Assembly (NCBI RefSeq): GCF_000011365.1
Contig: NC_004463.1
Location: 806,001 to 870,000, forward strand
Length of the DNA: 64,000 nucleotides
Source: Bradyrhizobium diazoefficiens USDA 110
Lineage (GTDB): Bacteria; Pseudomonadota; Alphaproteobacteria; Rhizobiales; Xanthobacteraceae
Direction: 5' to 3'
Part shown: positions 52,948 through 62,359 of the stretch, in pieces
Layout of the letters: every line of letters begins with the position of its first letter
How positions within the stretch are numbered: the first letter of the stretch is position 1
Position numbers and translations under genes: made by a program
The notes under the pieces: model-generated
Seen by the model: the letters and a program-made list of their open reading frames with translations, nothing else
The model's database searches: none
Told to the model about the DNA's origin: nothing

Positions 52948-53442
52948 CTACGACAGCGAATCCACGCTTTGGTCGCTCAGCGCGCCGGAGATGATCGTCA
53001 CCGGCACCGGGAACGTGCCCAGCTCATGCGCGAGCAGCGCGACCAGGGGTCCCGGACCTTCCGCGCCGGGATTGGCGGCGAGCACCAGCATGGCGATGTC
53101 GGGGTCCTCGTCGATCACCGCGAGCAGCTGTTCCATCGCGGCCCCTTCGCGAATCACCCGCTCCGGCGTGATCGCGGCAATGCCGTTGGCGCGGCCGGCG
53201 GCGCGGTCGAGCGCGGCTTCCGCCGCCTCATGCGCCTCGGCGCGCATGATGTCGGCGACACCAAGCCATTCCTGGGTCCGCTGCTCGGGCTCGATGATGC
53301 GCAGCATCACCACCCCGCCGCCGGCGCGGATCGCCCAGCGGCTGGCGTAGTAGACCGCGCGGTCCCATTCGGCGGTGTCGTCGACGATGACGAGGCATTT
53401 GGGCTTGTGACCCGGCTCGAAGCAAAGTCGCTTGCTGGTCAT
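52948..53442 (-). CDS. Universal stress protein family (UspA-like)
   Basis: This 164-residue Rossmann-like USP has KCLVIVDDTAEWDRAVYYASRWA, GGVVMLRII and a C-terminal VPVTIISG. The ATP-loop region (LAANPGAEGPGPLVALLAHEL) departs from the consensus G-x2-G-x9-G-S/T, so ATP binding is uncertain. I start at 53442 (MTSKRLCFEPG). Located between trpS and nfu. Confidence 0.85.
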   Translation of the reverse strand: MTSKRLCFEPGHKPKCLVIVDDTAEWDRAVYYASRWAIRAGGGVVMLRIIEPEQRTQEWLGVADIMRAEAHEAAEAALDRAAGRANGIAAITPERVIREGAAMEQLLAVIDEDPDIAMLVLAANPGAEGPGPLVALLAHELGTFPVPVTIISGALSDQSVDSLS

Positions 53443-53550
53443 GCATGTCCCGGCGTGTGCGCGGCCGGCATGCTGCCACACTCCCGCAACGTTTGGGAGA
53501 GGGGAAGCGGCCGACGTCGGCGCGCCGGCCGCGTTTTGCGAATGCGACAA

Positions 53551-54603
53551 TCAGCGCCGGCGGATGAAGCCGACGATGTCCTTCGAGAGCTTCATGGTCT
53601 CGTCGGCGATCGCGCGGGCCCGGTCGGAACCCTCGTTCAGGATCGCGTCGATATGGCCGGGGTCGGCGACGAGGCGCTTCATCTCGCCGGCAATCGGCGC
53701 GAGCTTGGTGACGCACAGCTCCGCCAGCGCGTTCTTGAAGCTGGAGAACTGTCCGCCGCCGAAATCCCTGAGCACGTCGGCCTTGGAGCGGTCGGCGAGC
53801 GCCGCGAAGATGCCGACGAGATTGTCGGCCTCGGGCCGGGCTTCCAGGCCTTTCTCCTCGGTCGGAAGCGGCTCCGGATCGGTCTTCGCCTTGCGGATCT
53901 TCTGCGCGATGGTGTCGGCGTCGTCGGTGAGGTTGATGCGCGAATTGTCCGAGGCATCCGACTTCGACATCTTCTTGGTGCCGTCGCGCAAGCTCATCAC
54001 GCGCGTCGCCGGGCCCGTGATGAAGGGTTCCGGCAGCGGGAAGAACAGGCCGTCATTGGTGCCCTGGGCGCGGATCGAGTCACCGAAGTCGTTGTTGAAC
54101 TTCTGCGCGATGTCGCGCGAGAGCTCGAGATGCTGCTTCTGGTCCTCGCCGACCGGCACATGGGTGGCGCGGTACAGCAGGATGTCGGCCGCCATCAGCA
54201 CTGGATAGTCGAACAGCCCGACGGAGGCGTTCTCGCGGTCCTTGCCGGCCTTCTCCTTGAACTGGGTCATGCGGCCGAGCCAGCCCATGCGCGCGACGCA
54301 GTTGAATATCCAGGCGAGCTCGGCATGACCCGAGACCTGGCTCTGGTTGAACACGATGTGCTTCTTTGGATCGATGCCGCTCGCGATGAACGCGGCGGTC
54401 ACCTCGCGGGTGTTGCGCGCGAGCTCGACCGGTCCGCCCCAGACGTCCACGCCCTGCGTGATCGCGTGCATGTCGACGACGCAATAGATGCAGTTATGGG
54501 TTTCCTGCATCTTCACGAAGTTGACGATCGCGCCGAGGTAATTGCCGAGATGCAAATTGCCCGTCGGCTGGACGCCCGAGAAGACCCGTTCAACGAATGG
54601 CAT
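53551..54603 (-). CDS. trpS: Tryptophanyl-tRNA synthetase
   Basis: This 350-residue class I synthetase charges tRNA-Trp. The HIGH-like motif is [14 protein letters not shown] and the KMSKS motif is [13 protein letters not shown]. Domain length is normal. Downstream of murJ on the same strand, 92 bp apart. Confidence 0.97.
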
Positions 54604-54695
54604 GGCAAGCTTTCCTGGAAGGTACCGGCCGTCGTTTCCAACAGCGGCGCTGCCTCGTCAAGGGCAATTCGATCATCCTGCGCGCCGAGGTCGGG

Positions 54696-56228
54696 CTAGG
54701 CGGGCCGCCGCAAGGCGGCAGCCGCCTCGCGCCAGGAGGCCGCGCCGAGGATTTGCAGGAGCAGGCCGTAGACGGCGATTCCGGCCGCGATCTGCACGCC
54801 CAGCACGATGAATTGGATGACGCCATGCGCTTCGGGCGGCACCAGGCCAGCGGTCAGCCAGAGCAGGGCGCCCATGGCGGAAGCGGCGAGCACGATCCGC
54901 GGCAGTCGCTTGCGGGCGGCGGTGTCGACCGAGAAGCCGAATTCGCCCGTGCCCTTCCGCAGCAGCGAGAGCGCGCTGCTCCAGGCGCCGGCCGCGATAC
55001 TCGCGGCGATCCCGCTTGCGCCGAAGAAATGGCCGAGCAGAACCGCAAGCGCGACCGCGACCACAAAACCCTTGGCCGTTGCGAGCAGCGGCGTCATCGT
55101 GTCGCTGCGGGCATAGAAGGCCGGTGACAGCGCCTTGATCAGCACGTGGGCCGGCAGGCCCAGCGCCAGCCACATCAGCGCGCGCGCGGTGGCCGTGCTG
55201 TCATCGGCGCCGAAGGCGCCATGCTGGAACAGCAGCCGCACGATCGGCTCGGCCAGCACGATCAGGCCGAGGGTTGCCGGCAGCGCGAGCCCGGTCGCAA
55301 GTTCCAGCGCGCGCGATTCCGCATGCGCCACCGCGTCGCGGTCGCCGCCGGTGACGGCGCGCGTGAGCTCCGGCACCAGCACCGTTCCCATGGCGACGCC
55401 GACGATGCCGAGCGGCAGCTCGATCAGGCGGTTGGCGAAATAGAGCCAGGAGACGGCAGAGGGCGTCGCCGAAGCGATGATCGCACCGGCCACCATCAGC
55501 CATTGCGGGCCCGAGCTTGCGATCATGCCGGGAATGGCCTTGGCGAAGAAGCCGCGCATCTCCTTGTCGAAGCTTGCGCGCAACGGTGCGGCAAGCCGTC
55601 CGCTTCGCTGCGACAGCAACATGGCGAGTTGCAGTAGCCCGGCGATGCCGACGGTCGCCGCCAGCATCCACGCCGCGAAGGTCGCATCGGCATGCCAGGC
55701 CAGCAGCGTCGCGATTGCGGCGATCAGGGCGATGTTGAACAGCAGCGGCGAGAACGCCGTGAGCGCAAAACGCCCCTGCGCGTTGAGCAGCCCCATCAGC
55801 ACGGTGACGGGGCCGGCGAAAGCGAGATAGGGCAGCATCAGCCGCGCGTTCTGGACGGCGAGATCGAGGCTGCTGCTGCCGAGAAATCCCGGCGCGATCA
55901 CCGTGATGATCAGCGGCATCAGCAGCGCAATGACGACCGAGATCGCGATCAGGGCCGCGCTGACCGTGCCGAGCACGCGTCCCGCGAAGGCGGAGGCGGC
56001 CACCTCGCCGTCGCGATCCCGGACGCGCAGCCAGGCCGGGATCAGCGCCGCGTTCAGGGCCCCTTCGCTGAGCAGCCGCCGCACCACGTTGACGAGCTGG
56101 AACGCCGCCAGAAAGGCGTCCGCCACGGCGCCGGTGCCGAGCAGGGCGGCAATCATGGAATCGCGCGCAAAGCCCAGCAGTCGCGAGGCCAGTGTTCCCG
56201 TCGAGACGGTCAGGAAGGAGCGGATCAT
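54696..56228 (-). CDS. murJ: Lipid II flippase MurJ (MviN)
   Basis: This 510-residue multi-pass membrane protein of the MOP superfamily flips lipid II. The start (MIRSFLTVSTGTLASRLLGFARDS) is diagnostic, with GTGAVADAFLAAFQLVN and WLYFANRLIELPLGIVGVAMGTVLVPEL following. About 14 hydrophobic segments are expected. I start at 56228; the longer open frame upstream is not membrane-like. It is divergent from the adenosine kinase gene. Confidence 0.96.
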   Translation of the reverse strand: MIRSFLTVSTGTLASRLLGFARDSMIAALLGTGAVADAFLAAFQLVNVVRRLLSEGALNAALIPAWLRVRDRDGEVAASAFAGRVLGTVSAALIAISVVIALLMPLIITVIAPGFLGSSSLDLAVQNARLMLPYLAFAGPVTVLMGLLNAQGRFALTAFSPLLFNIALIAAIATLLAWHADATFAAWMLAATVGIAGLLQLAMLLSQRSGRLAAPLRASFDKEMRGFFAKAIPGMIASSGPQWLMVAGAIIASATPSAVSWLYFANRLIELPLGIVGVAMGTVLVPELTRAVTGGDRDAVAHAESRALELATGLALPATLGLIVLAEPIVRLLFQHGAFGADDSTATARALMWLALGLPAHVLIKALSPAFYARSDTMTPLLATAKGFVVAVALAVLLGHFFGASGIAASIAAGAWSSALSLLRKGTGEFGFSVDTAARKRLPRIVLAASAMGALLWLTAGLVPPEAHGVIQFIVLGVQIAAGIAVYGLLLQILGAASWREAAAALRRPA

Positions 56229-56353
56229 TGCGCGTGCATAATACCGTGGCTTGCCCGCGAAGGCCGGGTCGTGATAGGCCGCGAGCCAGATTTCAGGCCG
56301 ACAGGAAGCGGATTTTCCCGGCAATCGCAATCCGCCAAACAGGATCAAGGTGA

Positions 56354-57355
56354 ATGGCTGACGTGAAATATGACGTTCTCGGGATCGGCAACGCGCTGTT
56401 CGACGTGCTGGTCAGGACCGACGAGGCTTTTCTCGCCAAGCACGGCATGACCAAGGGCAGCATGTCGCTGATCGACGAGGCGCGGGCCGCCGCCATCTAC
56501 CAGGACATGGGCCCGGCGACGGAAGTCTCGGGGGGATCTGCCGCCAACACCATCGTCGGCATCGGCAGCCTAGGCGCCCGCGCCGCCTATGTCGGCAAGG
56601 TCAAGGACGACCAGATCGGCAAGCTCTACGTCCACGACATCCGTGCCGCCGGCGTTGCCTTCAACACGCCCGCCGCGAAGGATGGTCCCGCCACCGGCTG
56701 CTCCTACATCCTGGTCACGGGCGATGGCGAGCGCACCATGAACACCTATCTCGGCGCGGCGCAGGATCTGTCGCCGGCTGACATCGATCCGGCCGAGATC
56801 GCGAGCGCCGGGATCGTCTATCTCGAGGGCTATCTCTGGGACCCCAAGAACGCCAAGGAGGCCTTCGTCAAGGCGGCCAAGATCGCTCATGACGCGAGGC
56901 GCAAGGTGGCGCTGACATTGTCGGATTCCTTCTGCGTCGATCGCTATCGCGACGAGTTCCTGTCCTTGATGCGCAACGGCACCGTCGACATCGTCTTTGC
57001 CAATGAGTCCGAGCTGCATTCGCTCTACATGACCTCGGACTTCGACACGGCGCTGAAGCAGCTGCGCAACGACGTCAATCTCGGCGTGGTCACCCGCAGC
57101 GAGAAGGGCTGCATGGTCGTCTCGGCGGAAGACGCCGTCGCCGCGCCGGCGGCTCCCATCGCCAAGCTCGTCGACACCACAGGCGCCGGCGATCTCTTCG
57201 CCGCCGGCTTCCTCTATGGCCTGGCGCGCAACCTGCCGTACAAGCAGTGCGGCGAGCTCGGCGCGCTTGCGGCCGCCGAAGTGATCCAGCACATCGGCGC
57301 GCGCCCGCAAGTGTCGCTGAAGGAGCTGGCGGAGCAGCGCGGGCTGACGGCGTAA
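56354..57355 (+). CDS. PfkB-family adenosine/sugar kinase
   Basis: This 333-residue ribokinase-fold kinase has GGSAANTIVGIGSLG at the substrate site and the catalytic DTTGAGDLFAAGFLYG anion hole. It is close to bacterial adenosine-kinase-like PfkB proteins; ribokinase activity is an alternative. It is monocistronic and divergent from murJ. Confidence 0.87.
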   Translation: MADVKYDVLGIGNALFDVLVRTDEAFLAKHGMTKGSMSLIDEARAAAIYQDMGPATEVSGGSAANTIVGIGSLGARAAYVGKVKDDQIGKLYVHDIRAAGVAFNTPAAKDGPATGCSYILVTGDGERTMNTYLGAAQDLSPADIDPAEIASAGIVYLEGYLWDPKNAKEAFVKAAKIAHDARRKVALTLSDSFCVDRYRDEFLSLMRNGTVDIVFANESELHSLYMTSDFDTALKQLRNDVNLGVVTRSEKGCMVVSAEDAVAAPAAPIAKLVDTTGAGDLFAAGFLYGLARNLPYKQCGELGALAAAEVIQHIGARPQVSLKELAEQRGLTA

Positions 57356-57381
57356 CGCAAGCCCGCGCCTCGCTCTCCGCT

Positions 57382-57481
57382 GTCATCGCCCGGCGTGACC
57401 GGGCGATCCAGTACTCCGAGACGCCTGTGATTTATTGAGAAGCCGCGGCGTACTGGATCCCCCGCCTTCGCGGGGGATGAC
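57382..57481. repeat. GTCATCGCCCGGC...GGGGGATGAC palindromic repeat
   Basis: Outer ends GTCATCGCCCGG and CGCGGGGGATGAC, with inner CAGTACTCCGAGACGCC and CGGCGTACTGGATCCCC. Same family as 19511-19609. It occupies most of the convergent gap. Confidence 0.8.
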
Positions 57482-57520
57482 AGTCGTCGTGTGGTGAGAG
57501 CCGTGCGCGAAGTCGCCCCC

Positions 57521-58714
57521 TCACGCCGCCTTTTGCCCGCTCCCCGCATCGAGCCCGGCATAGACGCCGCGCTCGAATCCCGCGAACGCCTCCAGGCACT
57601 TTCCGTCCGCAAACGGCAACACCTGCATCAGGATCACGCCGGTGACGTCGCGCGCCGGGTCGATCCAGTAATAGGTGTTGGCGAGGCCCGCCCAGGCGAG
57701 GCTGTTCGGGCTGCGGCCTTCCGGCGTCTTGGCGGTGTTGATGAGGAAGCTGAGGCCCCACTTCTTCACCTGGTCCGGATAGAGGTCGACGTCGTTGGTG
57801 TACATCGGCGCCACCGAGGTCATCTTGGTGACGTTGAGATCGCCGATGTGGTTCTGCCCCATCGTCGCGACCGTTTCGGCCTTCAGCACCTGGTTGCCGT
57901 TGCCGCGGCCCTTGTTCAGGATCATCTGCGTGAACCTGATGTAGTCGGCCGCGGTCGAATAGAGGCCGCCGCCGCCCATGCAAAATTCCGGCGCCTGCTC
58001 GAGCTCGAACGGGATCGCGCCGAGCTGGCCGTCCTCGCCGCGCGCATGCATGCCGACCAGCCGTTTGCGCATGTCGTCGGTGATCTTGAAGCCGGTGTCG
58101 CTCATGCCGAGCGGGGTAAACAGACTGTCACGCAAATACGCGTCCAGCCGCTTGCCGCTGACGGCTTCCACCGCCTTGCCGACGAAATCGATATTGGTGC
58201 CGTATTCCCAGCGCGTGCCGGGATCGGAGGCGATCGGCGTCTTCAACGCGGCGTTCTGGCAGGTGATGATACCCGGCGTTCCGGTCTTCTCGAGATAGAT
58301 GCCCATATTGCCGTTCCACATGTCGTAGCAGAAGCCTGCGGTGTGGGTCATGAGCTGGCGCAGCGTGATCGGTCCCTTGGCCGGCCGCAGCTTCGGCTCG
58401 CCCTTGGCGTCAAAGCCTTCGAGCACTTGCGGCTTGGCGAGATCGGGCAGCACCTCACCGATCGGCGCGTCCAGCGACAGCTTGCCTTGCTCGACCAGCT
58501 GCATCGCGCCCGCTGTCGTCACCGCCTTCGTCATCGATGCGATCCAGAACACGCTGTCCGCTGTCATCGCGTCGGGCTTGGACAGATCGCGCTTGCCGAA
58601 CGCGCCCTGATACAGCACGTCGTTACCGCTGGCGGCGATGGCCACGACGCCGGGAATCTCCTTGGCGTCGCTTGTCTTACGCAGAACCTCGTCGATCTGG
58701 GCTTGGCTTTGCAT
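57521..58714 (-). CDS. Serine hydrolase of the beta-lactamase/esterase class
   Basis: This 397-residue class C beta-lactamase-fold protein has the catalytic SMTK (S-x-x-K), the YGTN (Y-x-N) motif and a C-terminal GLANTYYWIDP in place of the KTG box. No signal peptide is seen, favouring a cytoplasmic esterase/6-aminohexanoate-type hydrolase rather than a beta-lactamase. I start at 58714, preceded by GGAGGAAA; upstream in-frame sequence is rejected. Confidence 0.87.
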   Translation of the reverse strand: MQSQAQIDEVLRKTSDAKEIPGVVAIAASGNDVLYQGAFGKRDLSKPDAMTADSVFWIASMTKAVTTAGAMQLVEQGKLSLDAPIGEVLPDLAKPQVLEGFDAKGEPKLRPAKGPITLRQLMTHTAGFCYDMWNGNMGIYLEKTGTPGIITCQNAALKTPIASDPGTRWEYGTNIDFVGKAVEAVSGKRLDAYLRDSLFTPLGMSDTGFKITDDMRKRLVGMHARGEDGQLGAIPFELEQAPEFCMGGGGLYSTAADYIRFTQMILNKGRGNGNQVLKAETVATMGQNHIGDLNVTKMTSVAPMYTNDVDLYPDQVKKWGLSFLINTAKTPEGRSPNSLAWAGLANTYYWIDPARDVTGVILMQVLPFADGKCLEAFAGFERGVYAGLDAGSGQKAA

Positions 58715-59061
58715 ACGCGTTTCCTCCGGTTTGATTATTGTTGGAAGTGATCGATTGTCCTCCTGCATGCCCCGCGCGGCAAGCGCGTCGCGATGTCTCC
58801 GCCGGTCGCGATGTCGTGACTTGACGACCCGCGCCGCGCGCAGGACGACAAGACGTCTAAACTGAAACACTCCGTCACAATCTGCGGTGGATGGCCGCAA
58901 CGAACCGTGACCGTGGACGGGCTCCGGCGATATGTTTCGCGTGTTTGAAGCACTTGAAACATTTTGTGCGTTGCGGCGTTTGGCAACGGGCCCAATCAGC
59001 CGCGGACGTTAGGACTTGATACAAATTTGGCGGCCGGCACCGGCCGCGAGGGGGACCTCTG
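58715..59061. other. 347-bp divergent intergenic stretch, no gene seen
   Basis: This lies between the serine hydrolase and the small unknown gene at 59062. Apart from the two ribosome-binding sites and presumably two promoters I see no gene, tRNA or long repeat. Confidence 0.6.
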
Positions 59062-59382
59062 ATGATTTCAACCTGGAGCGAATGGAAGCGCTATCCCCGT
59101 CCCGGACGGGGCGACAATCTCGAGGCGCCGATCTCGCCCGGCATTTACGAGGTCCGCATCGCCGGCAGCGGCGCGCTCTATTCCTTCGGCGCGGTCGACA
59201 ATCTGGCGCAGGCGCTGGCGCTGCTTCCGGTCGGCTCGAAATCGTGGTTTGGCCGCCGCGACACCACGGGCGTTCCCGATCTCGAATATCGCACCTGTGC
59301 GACCTCCTCGAAGTCCGACGCCAAAGCCGCCGCCGAGCGCATGATCGGCCGGCGCGAGACCTATATGAGCGGCGCGGCCTGA
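59062..59382 (+). CDS. Small protein of unknown function
   Basis: This 106-residue protein starts six bases after AGGGGGAC. It has no signal peptide or membrane segment. The order PGIYEVRI, ALYSFGAVDNLAQAL, then a helical YRTCATSSKSDAKAAAERMI recalls the layout of GIY-YIG domains, but the defining catalytic Arg and Glu cannot be confirmed, so I leave it unassigned. The TGA stop is shared with the start of the repeat that follows. Confidence 0.65.
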   Translation: MISTWSEWKRYPRPGRGDNLEAPISPGIYEVRIAGSGALYSFGAVDNLAQALALLPVGSKSWFGRRDTTGVPDLEYRTCATSSKSDAKAAAERMIGRRETYMSGAA

Positions 59383-59450
59383 GCATGATCCGGACCCGAA
59401 GGGCCGCGTTAGCGCAAAGTGTGCAGCGGTTTTCCGGAAAGATCATGCTC
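59381..59450. repeat. GAGCATGATCCGG...GATCATGCTC repeat
   Basis: GAGCATGATCCGG (59381-59393) is inverted at 59434-59450 (CCGGAAAGATCATGCTC). It is related to 31495-31547. The first bases overlap the stop codon of the gene at 59062-59382. Confidence 0.8.
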
Positions 59451-59571
59451 AAACAATAAGTTCGCCGCTACGAGCTTAGCTCCCATCTGATGTGCGTTGC
59501 GGGGCGGTGCATTACGCGCCGTCTGTCCCTATATTCCGGGCCGATCCGATCGCGCTCCGAGGAGTAACGCC

Positions 59572-61065
59572 ATGACCCCGACTGCCGCCGCACGCGCTCA
59601 GCACGCCACCGCCACCCTGCGCGACCGGTTGAAGGACCCGTCGCTGCTGAAGGAGGCCTGCTACATCGACGGCGCCTGGGTCGGCACGCCGGTCTTTGCC
59701 GTCAACAATCCCGCCACCGGCGTCGAGCTTGCGAAGGTTCCGCAGCTTGGTGCGGACGATACGACCAAAGCGGTCGAAGCCGCCGAGCGGGCCTTTCCCG
59801 CCTGGGCCAAGCACACCGCCAAGCAGCGCTCCAACATTTTGCGCAAATGGTTCGAGCTGATCATCGCCAATCGCGAGGACCTTGCGCTGATCCTCACCTC
59901 CGAGCAGGGCAAGCCGCTCTCCGAGGCATTGGGCGAGGTCGACATCGGCGCCGCCTATATCGAGTTCTTCGCCGAGGAAGCCCGCCGCGTCTATGGCGAA
60001 ACCATTCCGACGCAACGTCCTGATGCGCGCTTGCTCGCGATCAAGCAGCCGATCGGCGTCTGCGGTGCGATCACGCCGTGGAATTTCCCGAACTCGATGA
60101 TCACGCGAAAAGTCTCGCCGGCGCTGGCGGCCGGCTGCACCGTGGTGCTGAAGCCCGCCAACGAGACGCCCCTGTCGGCGCTGGCGCTGGCCGTGCTCGC
60201 CGAGAAGGCCGGCATCCCCAAGGGCGTGCTCAACATCATCACCGGCGATGCGCCGCCGATCGGCAAGGTGCTGTGCGAGCATCCGGCGGTGCGCTTCGTC
60301 GGCTTCACCGGCTCGACCGCCGTCGGCAAGATTCTCTACCAGCAGGCCTCCGTCGGCGTGAAGCGGCTCGGCCTCGAGCTCGGCGGCAACGCGCCCTTCG
60401 TGGTGTTCGACGACGCCGATATCGATGCGGCGGTCGAAGGCGCGATCGTCTCGAAATACCGCAACATGGGCCAGACCTGCGTCTGCGCCAACCGCCTCTA
60501 CGCCCAGGACAAGATCTACGACGAGTTCGTGCAGAAGCTGTCGAAGAAGGTCGCGGTGATGAAGATCGGCGACGGCACAGAAGCCGGCGTGACGCAGGGC
60601 CCGCTGATCAACCTGAAGGCGGTCGACAAGGTCGAGCGCCACATTGCCGACGCCGTGAAGCGCGGCGCCAAGGTCGTCACCGGCGGCAAGCGCAGCGAGC
60701 TCGGACGCTCCTTCTTCGAGCCCACGGTGCTCGCCGACGTCAAGCCGGACTCGCTGGTGGCGCAGGAGGAAACCTTCGGCCCGCTCGCGCCGGTGATCCG
60801 CTTCAAGGACGAGGCCGACGTCATCGCGATGTGCAACGCCTCGCCGTTTGGGCTCGCCTCCTACTTCTATTCCCGCGATCTCGGCCGCGTCTGGCGTGTC
60901 GCCGAAGCGCTGGAGTCCGGCATGGTCGGCGTCAACACCGGCCTGATCACCACGGAAGTCGCGCCGTTCGGCGGCGTCAAGGAAAGCGGCTTGGGGCGCG
61001 AAGGCTCGCGCCACGGCATGGAAGAGTATGTCGAGATCAAATACGTGATGATGGCGGGGGTCTAA
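59572..61065 (+). CDS. gabD: NAD(P)-dependent succinate-semialdehyde dehydrogenase-like
   Basis: This 497-residue aldehyde dehydrogenase has ITPWNFPNSMITRK, FTGSTAVGK (cofactor loop), LELGGNAPF (general-base Glu) and MGQTCVCANR (catalytic Cys). GabD-type substrate is the best match, in GABA degradation, but other semialdehydes are possible. I start at 59572, after GAGGAGT. It is monocistronic. Confidence 0.88.
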   Translation: MTPTAAARAQHATATLRDRLKDPSLLKEACYIDGAWVGTPVFAVNNPATGVELAKVPQLGADDTTKAVEAAERAFPAWAKHTAKQRSNILRKWFELIIANREDLALILTSEQGKPLSEALGEVDIGAAYIEFFAEEARRVYGETIPTQRPDARLLAIKQPIGVCGAITPWNFPNSMITRKVSPALAAGCTVVLKPANETPLSALALAVLAEKAGIPKGVLNIITGDAPPIGKVLCEHPAVRFVGFTGSTAVGKILYQQASVGVKRLGLELGGNAPFVVFDDADIDAAVEGAIVSKYRNMGQTCVCANRLYAQDKIYDEFVQKLSKKVAVMKIGDGTEAGVTQGPLINLKAVDKVERHIADAVKRGAKVVTGGKRSELGRSFFEPTVLADVKPDSLVAQEETFGPLAPVIRFKDEADVIAMCNASPFGLASYFYSRDLGRVWRVAEALESGMVGVNTGLITTEVAPFGGVKESGLGREGSRHGMEEYVEIKYVMMAGV

Positions 61066-61116
61066 CCGGCAATCGATGCTGCGCGCCGGCGATTTGAACT
61101 CGCCGGCGCGAATGCA

Positions 61117-61392
61117 TCAGCGGCACACGTAGGCGCCGTTCACATATACGCGGACGCATGCTGTGCCGACCGCTGCCGCGCCTACCGCCGCTCCCCCTAC
61201 GACCGCGCGCCGCGTGGTTCGACGTGCGACGCCGGCGACGCTCGCCGGGGTTGCCGGTCGTCCGACCCTGGCTTCAGCGGCTTGAACGACGAGCGTGATG
61301 CCGTCCTCGTGTGACCAATTGATCGAGCCGAAAATTCCACAGCCTAGAACGGCTGCAACAAGTAGCATTCGCTTGGTGCCGGCCAGCTTCAT
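61117..61392 (-). CDS. Small secreted protein, family 1 member A
   Basis: This 91-residue protein has an N-terminal hydrophobic segment (RMLLVAAVLGCGIFG), then INWSHEDGITL, then ARVGRPATPASVAGVARRTTRRAV and an Ala/Val/Gly-rich stretch, ending CVRVYVNGAYVCR with two cysteines. The middle is nearly the same as in the next gene, so these are paralogues. No function known. Confidence 0.65.
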   Translation of the reverse strand: MKLAGTKRMLLVAAVLGCGIFGSINWSHEDGITLVVQAAEARVGRPATPASVAGVARRTTRRAVVGGAAVGAAAVGTACVRVYVNGAYVCR

Positions 61393-61584
61393 GGCAATCT
61401 CCCTCGGGTATCAAAGCCGAGCGATCAGCATTCTCTGGTCATTTGCTCCCGGCTTGATCTGGATCAATGGAGCACAGGAATTGCAAAGCGGCTTGCTCGC
61501 TGTTGCGAGGCGTGCGCCGTCTGGCAAAGGTGCAAGATGCGGGAGGCGGCTCGAAAGCCGCCTCCCGCTGATGCGACTGTGCCA

Positions 61585-62007
61585 TTACTGACAGCGATAC
61601 ATGCGGCCGTCCTCCATCTTGGTCAGCGTACCGGGTGTGCAGACCATGCCGTTTCGCCTGCGCCAGTCCTCCGGCGAGTAGGCGTAAGACGCGTAAGGAC
61701 CGCCGCCCGCATAATAGCCCGGACCGGCCCCCCATCCAGGTGACGTTGCGGCAATCGCGGCGGCTGTGCCAACCGCTGCGACACCTGCTCCGACACCGTA
61801 GGCGCCGGCACCATATACGGCGCGCCGTGTCTGTCGACGCGCTACGCCGGCAACGCTCACGGGAGTCAGCGGGCGACCGACCCGCGCCTGTGCACTGTCG
61901 ACCGACATCGAGACGCCGTGCTCCTCAGACCAGGCGAAGGAGAACAACGTCGCGCAGGCGAAGGTCGAGACTGCTATTGCAATTCTTGTCGCGCATGTAC
62001 GTGTCAT
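61585..62007 (-). CDS. Small secreted protein, family 1 member B
   Basis: This 140-residue protein has a signal peptide (MTRTCATRIAIAVSTFACATLFSFA), then WSEEHGVSM, then ARVGRPLTPVSVAGVARRQTRRAV, then a Gly/Tyr-rich stretch (GPGYYAGGGPYASYAY). It ends CTPGTLTKMEDGRMYRCQ, again with two cysteines. I start at 62007, preceded by GGAGGAAA. Possible envelope protein. Confidence 0.68.
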   Translation of the reverse strand: MTRTCATRIAIAVSTFACATLFSFAWSEEHGVSMSVDSAQARVGRPLTPVSVAGVARRQTRRAVYGAGAYGVGAGVAAVGTAAAIAATSPGWGAGPGYYAGGGPYASYAYSPEDWRRRNGMVCTPGTLTKMEDGRMYRCQ

Positions 62008-62317
62008 GTTTTTTCCTCCATTGCTGTCTTCCAAATGCGCTTTCGCTGTCCGGGGTCCGTTGCGCGATCCCTGGCGGTCTTCTCGCGCTGGTCTGGAGCG
62101 GCGTGCAACCGACGCCGTTTGCGCTCGGCGCAAGCGGGGGCCCTTGCGATAAGAAAAGCTTCATCGGAGGCACGCCGTATCGTACTCGGAGAGCAATGGC
62201 AGGCAGGATCATATTGCAGATCGGCGACGCCCGCTATTGTCCCAATGCACCGCAATGGGTCACGCCAACTGCCTCATTGCAATGCTTGGTGGCGCAATCT
62301 CATGAGACGGAAGTGCC
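62008..62317. other. 310-bp intergenic stretch, no gene supported
   Basis: This lies upstream of the small secreted gene and downstream of the SulP gene. Several overlapping open frames exist in both directions but none has a ribosome-binding site or recognisable protein. It probably holds the promoter of the secreted gene. Confidence 0.55.
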
Positions 62318-62352
62318 GTAGCCCGGACTGCGCTTCGCTCCGTCCGGACTAC
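62318..62352. repeat. GTAGCCCGGA/TCCGGACTAC hairpin repeat
   Basis: GTAGCCCGGA (62318-62327) and TCCGGACTAC (62343-62352) form a short imperfect inverted repeat around GCGCTTCGCTCCG. It lies seven bases downstream of the SulP stop codon, so it may also serve as its terminator-like structure. Confidence 0.7.
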
Positions 62353-62359
62353 GCGGTCG

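Noticed and set aside
58715..59061. Small RNA in the divergent gap
   Set aside because: No terminator or promoter pair of convincing quality was found.
59062..59382. GIY-YIG nuclease
   Set aside because: The motif order is suggestive but the defining catalytic residues could not be confirmed by eye.
62008..62317. Small gene or pseudogene in the SulP-secreted gap
   Set aside because: Open frames on both strands lack ribosome-binding sites and similarity to anything I recognise.
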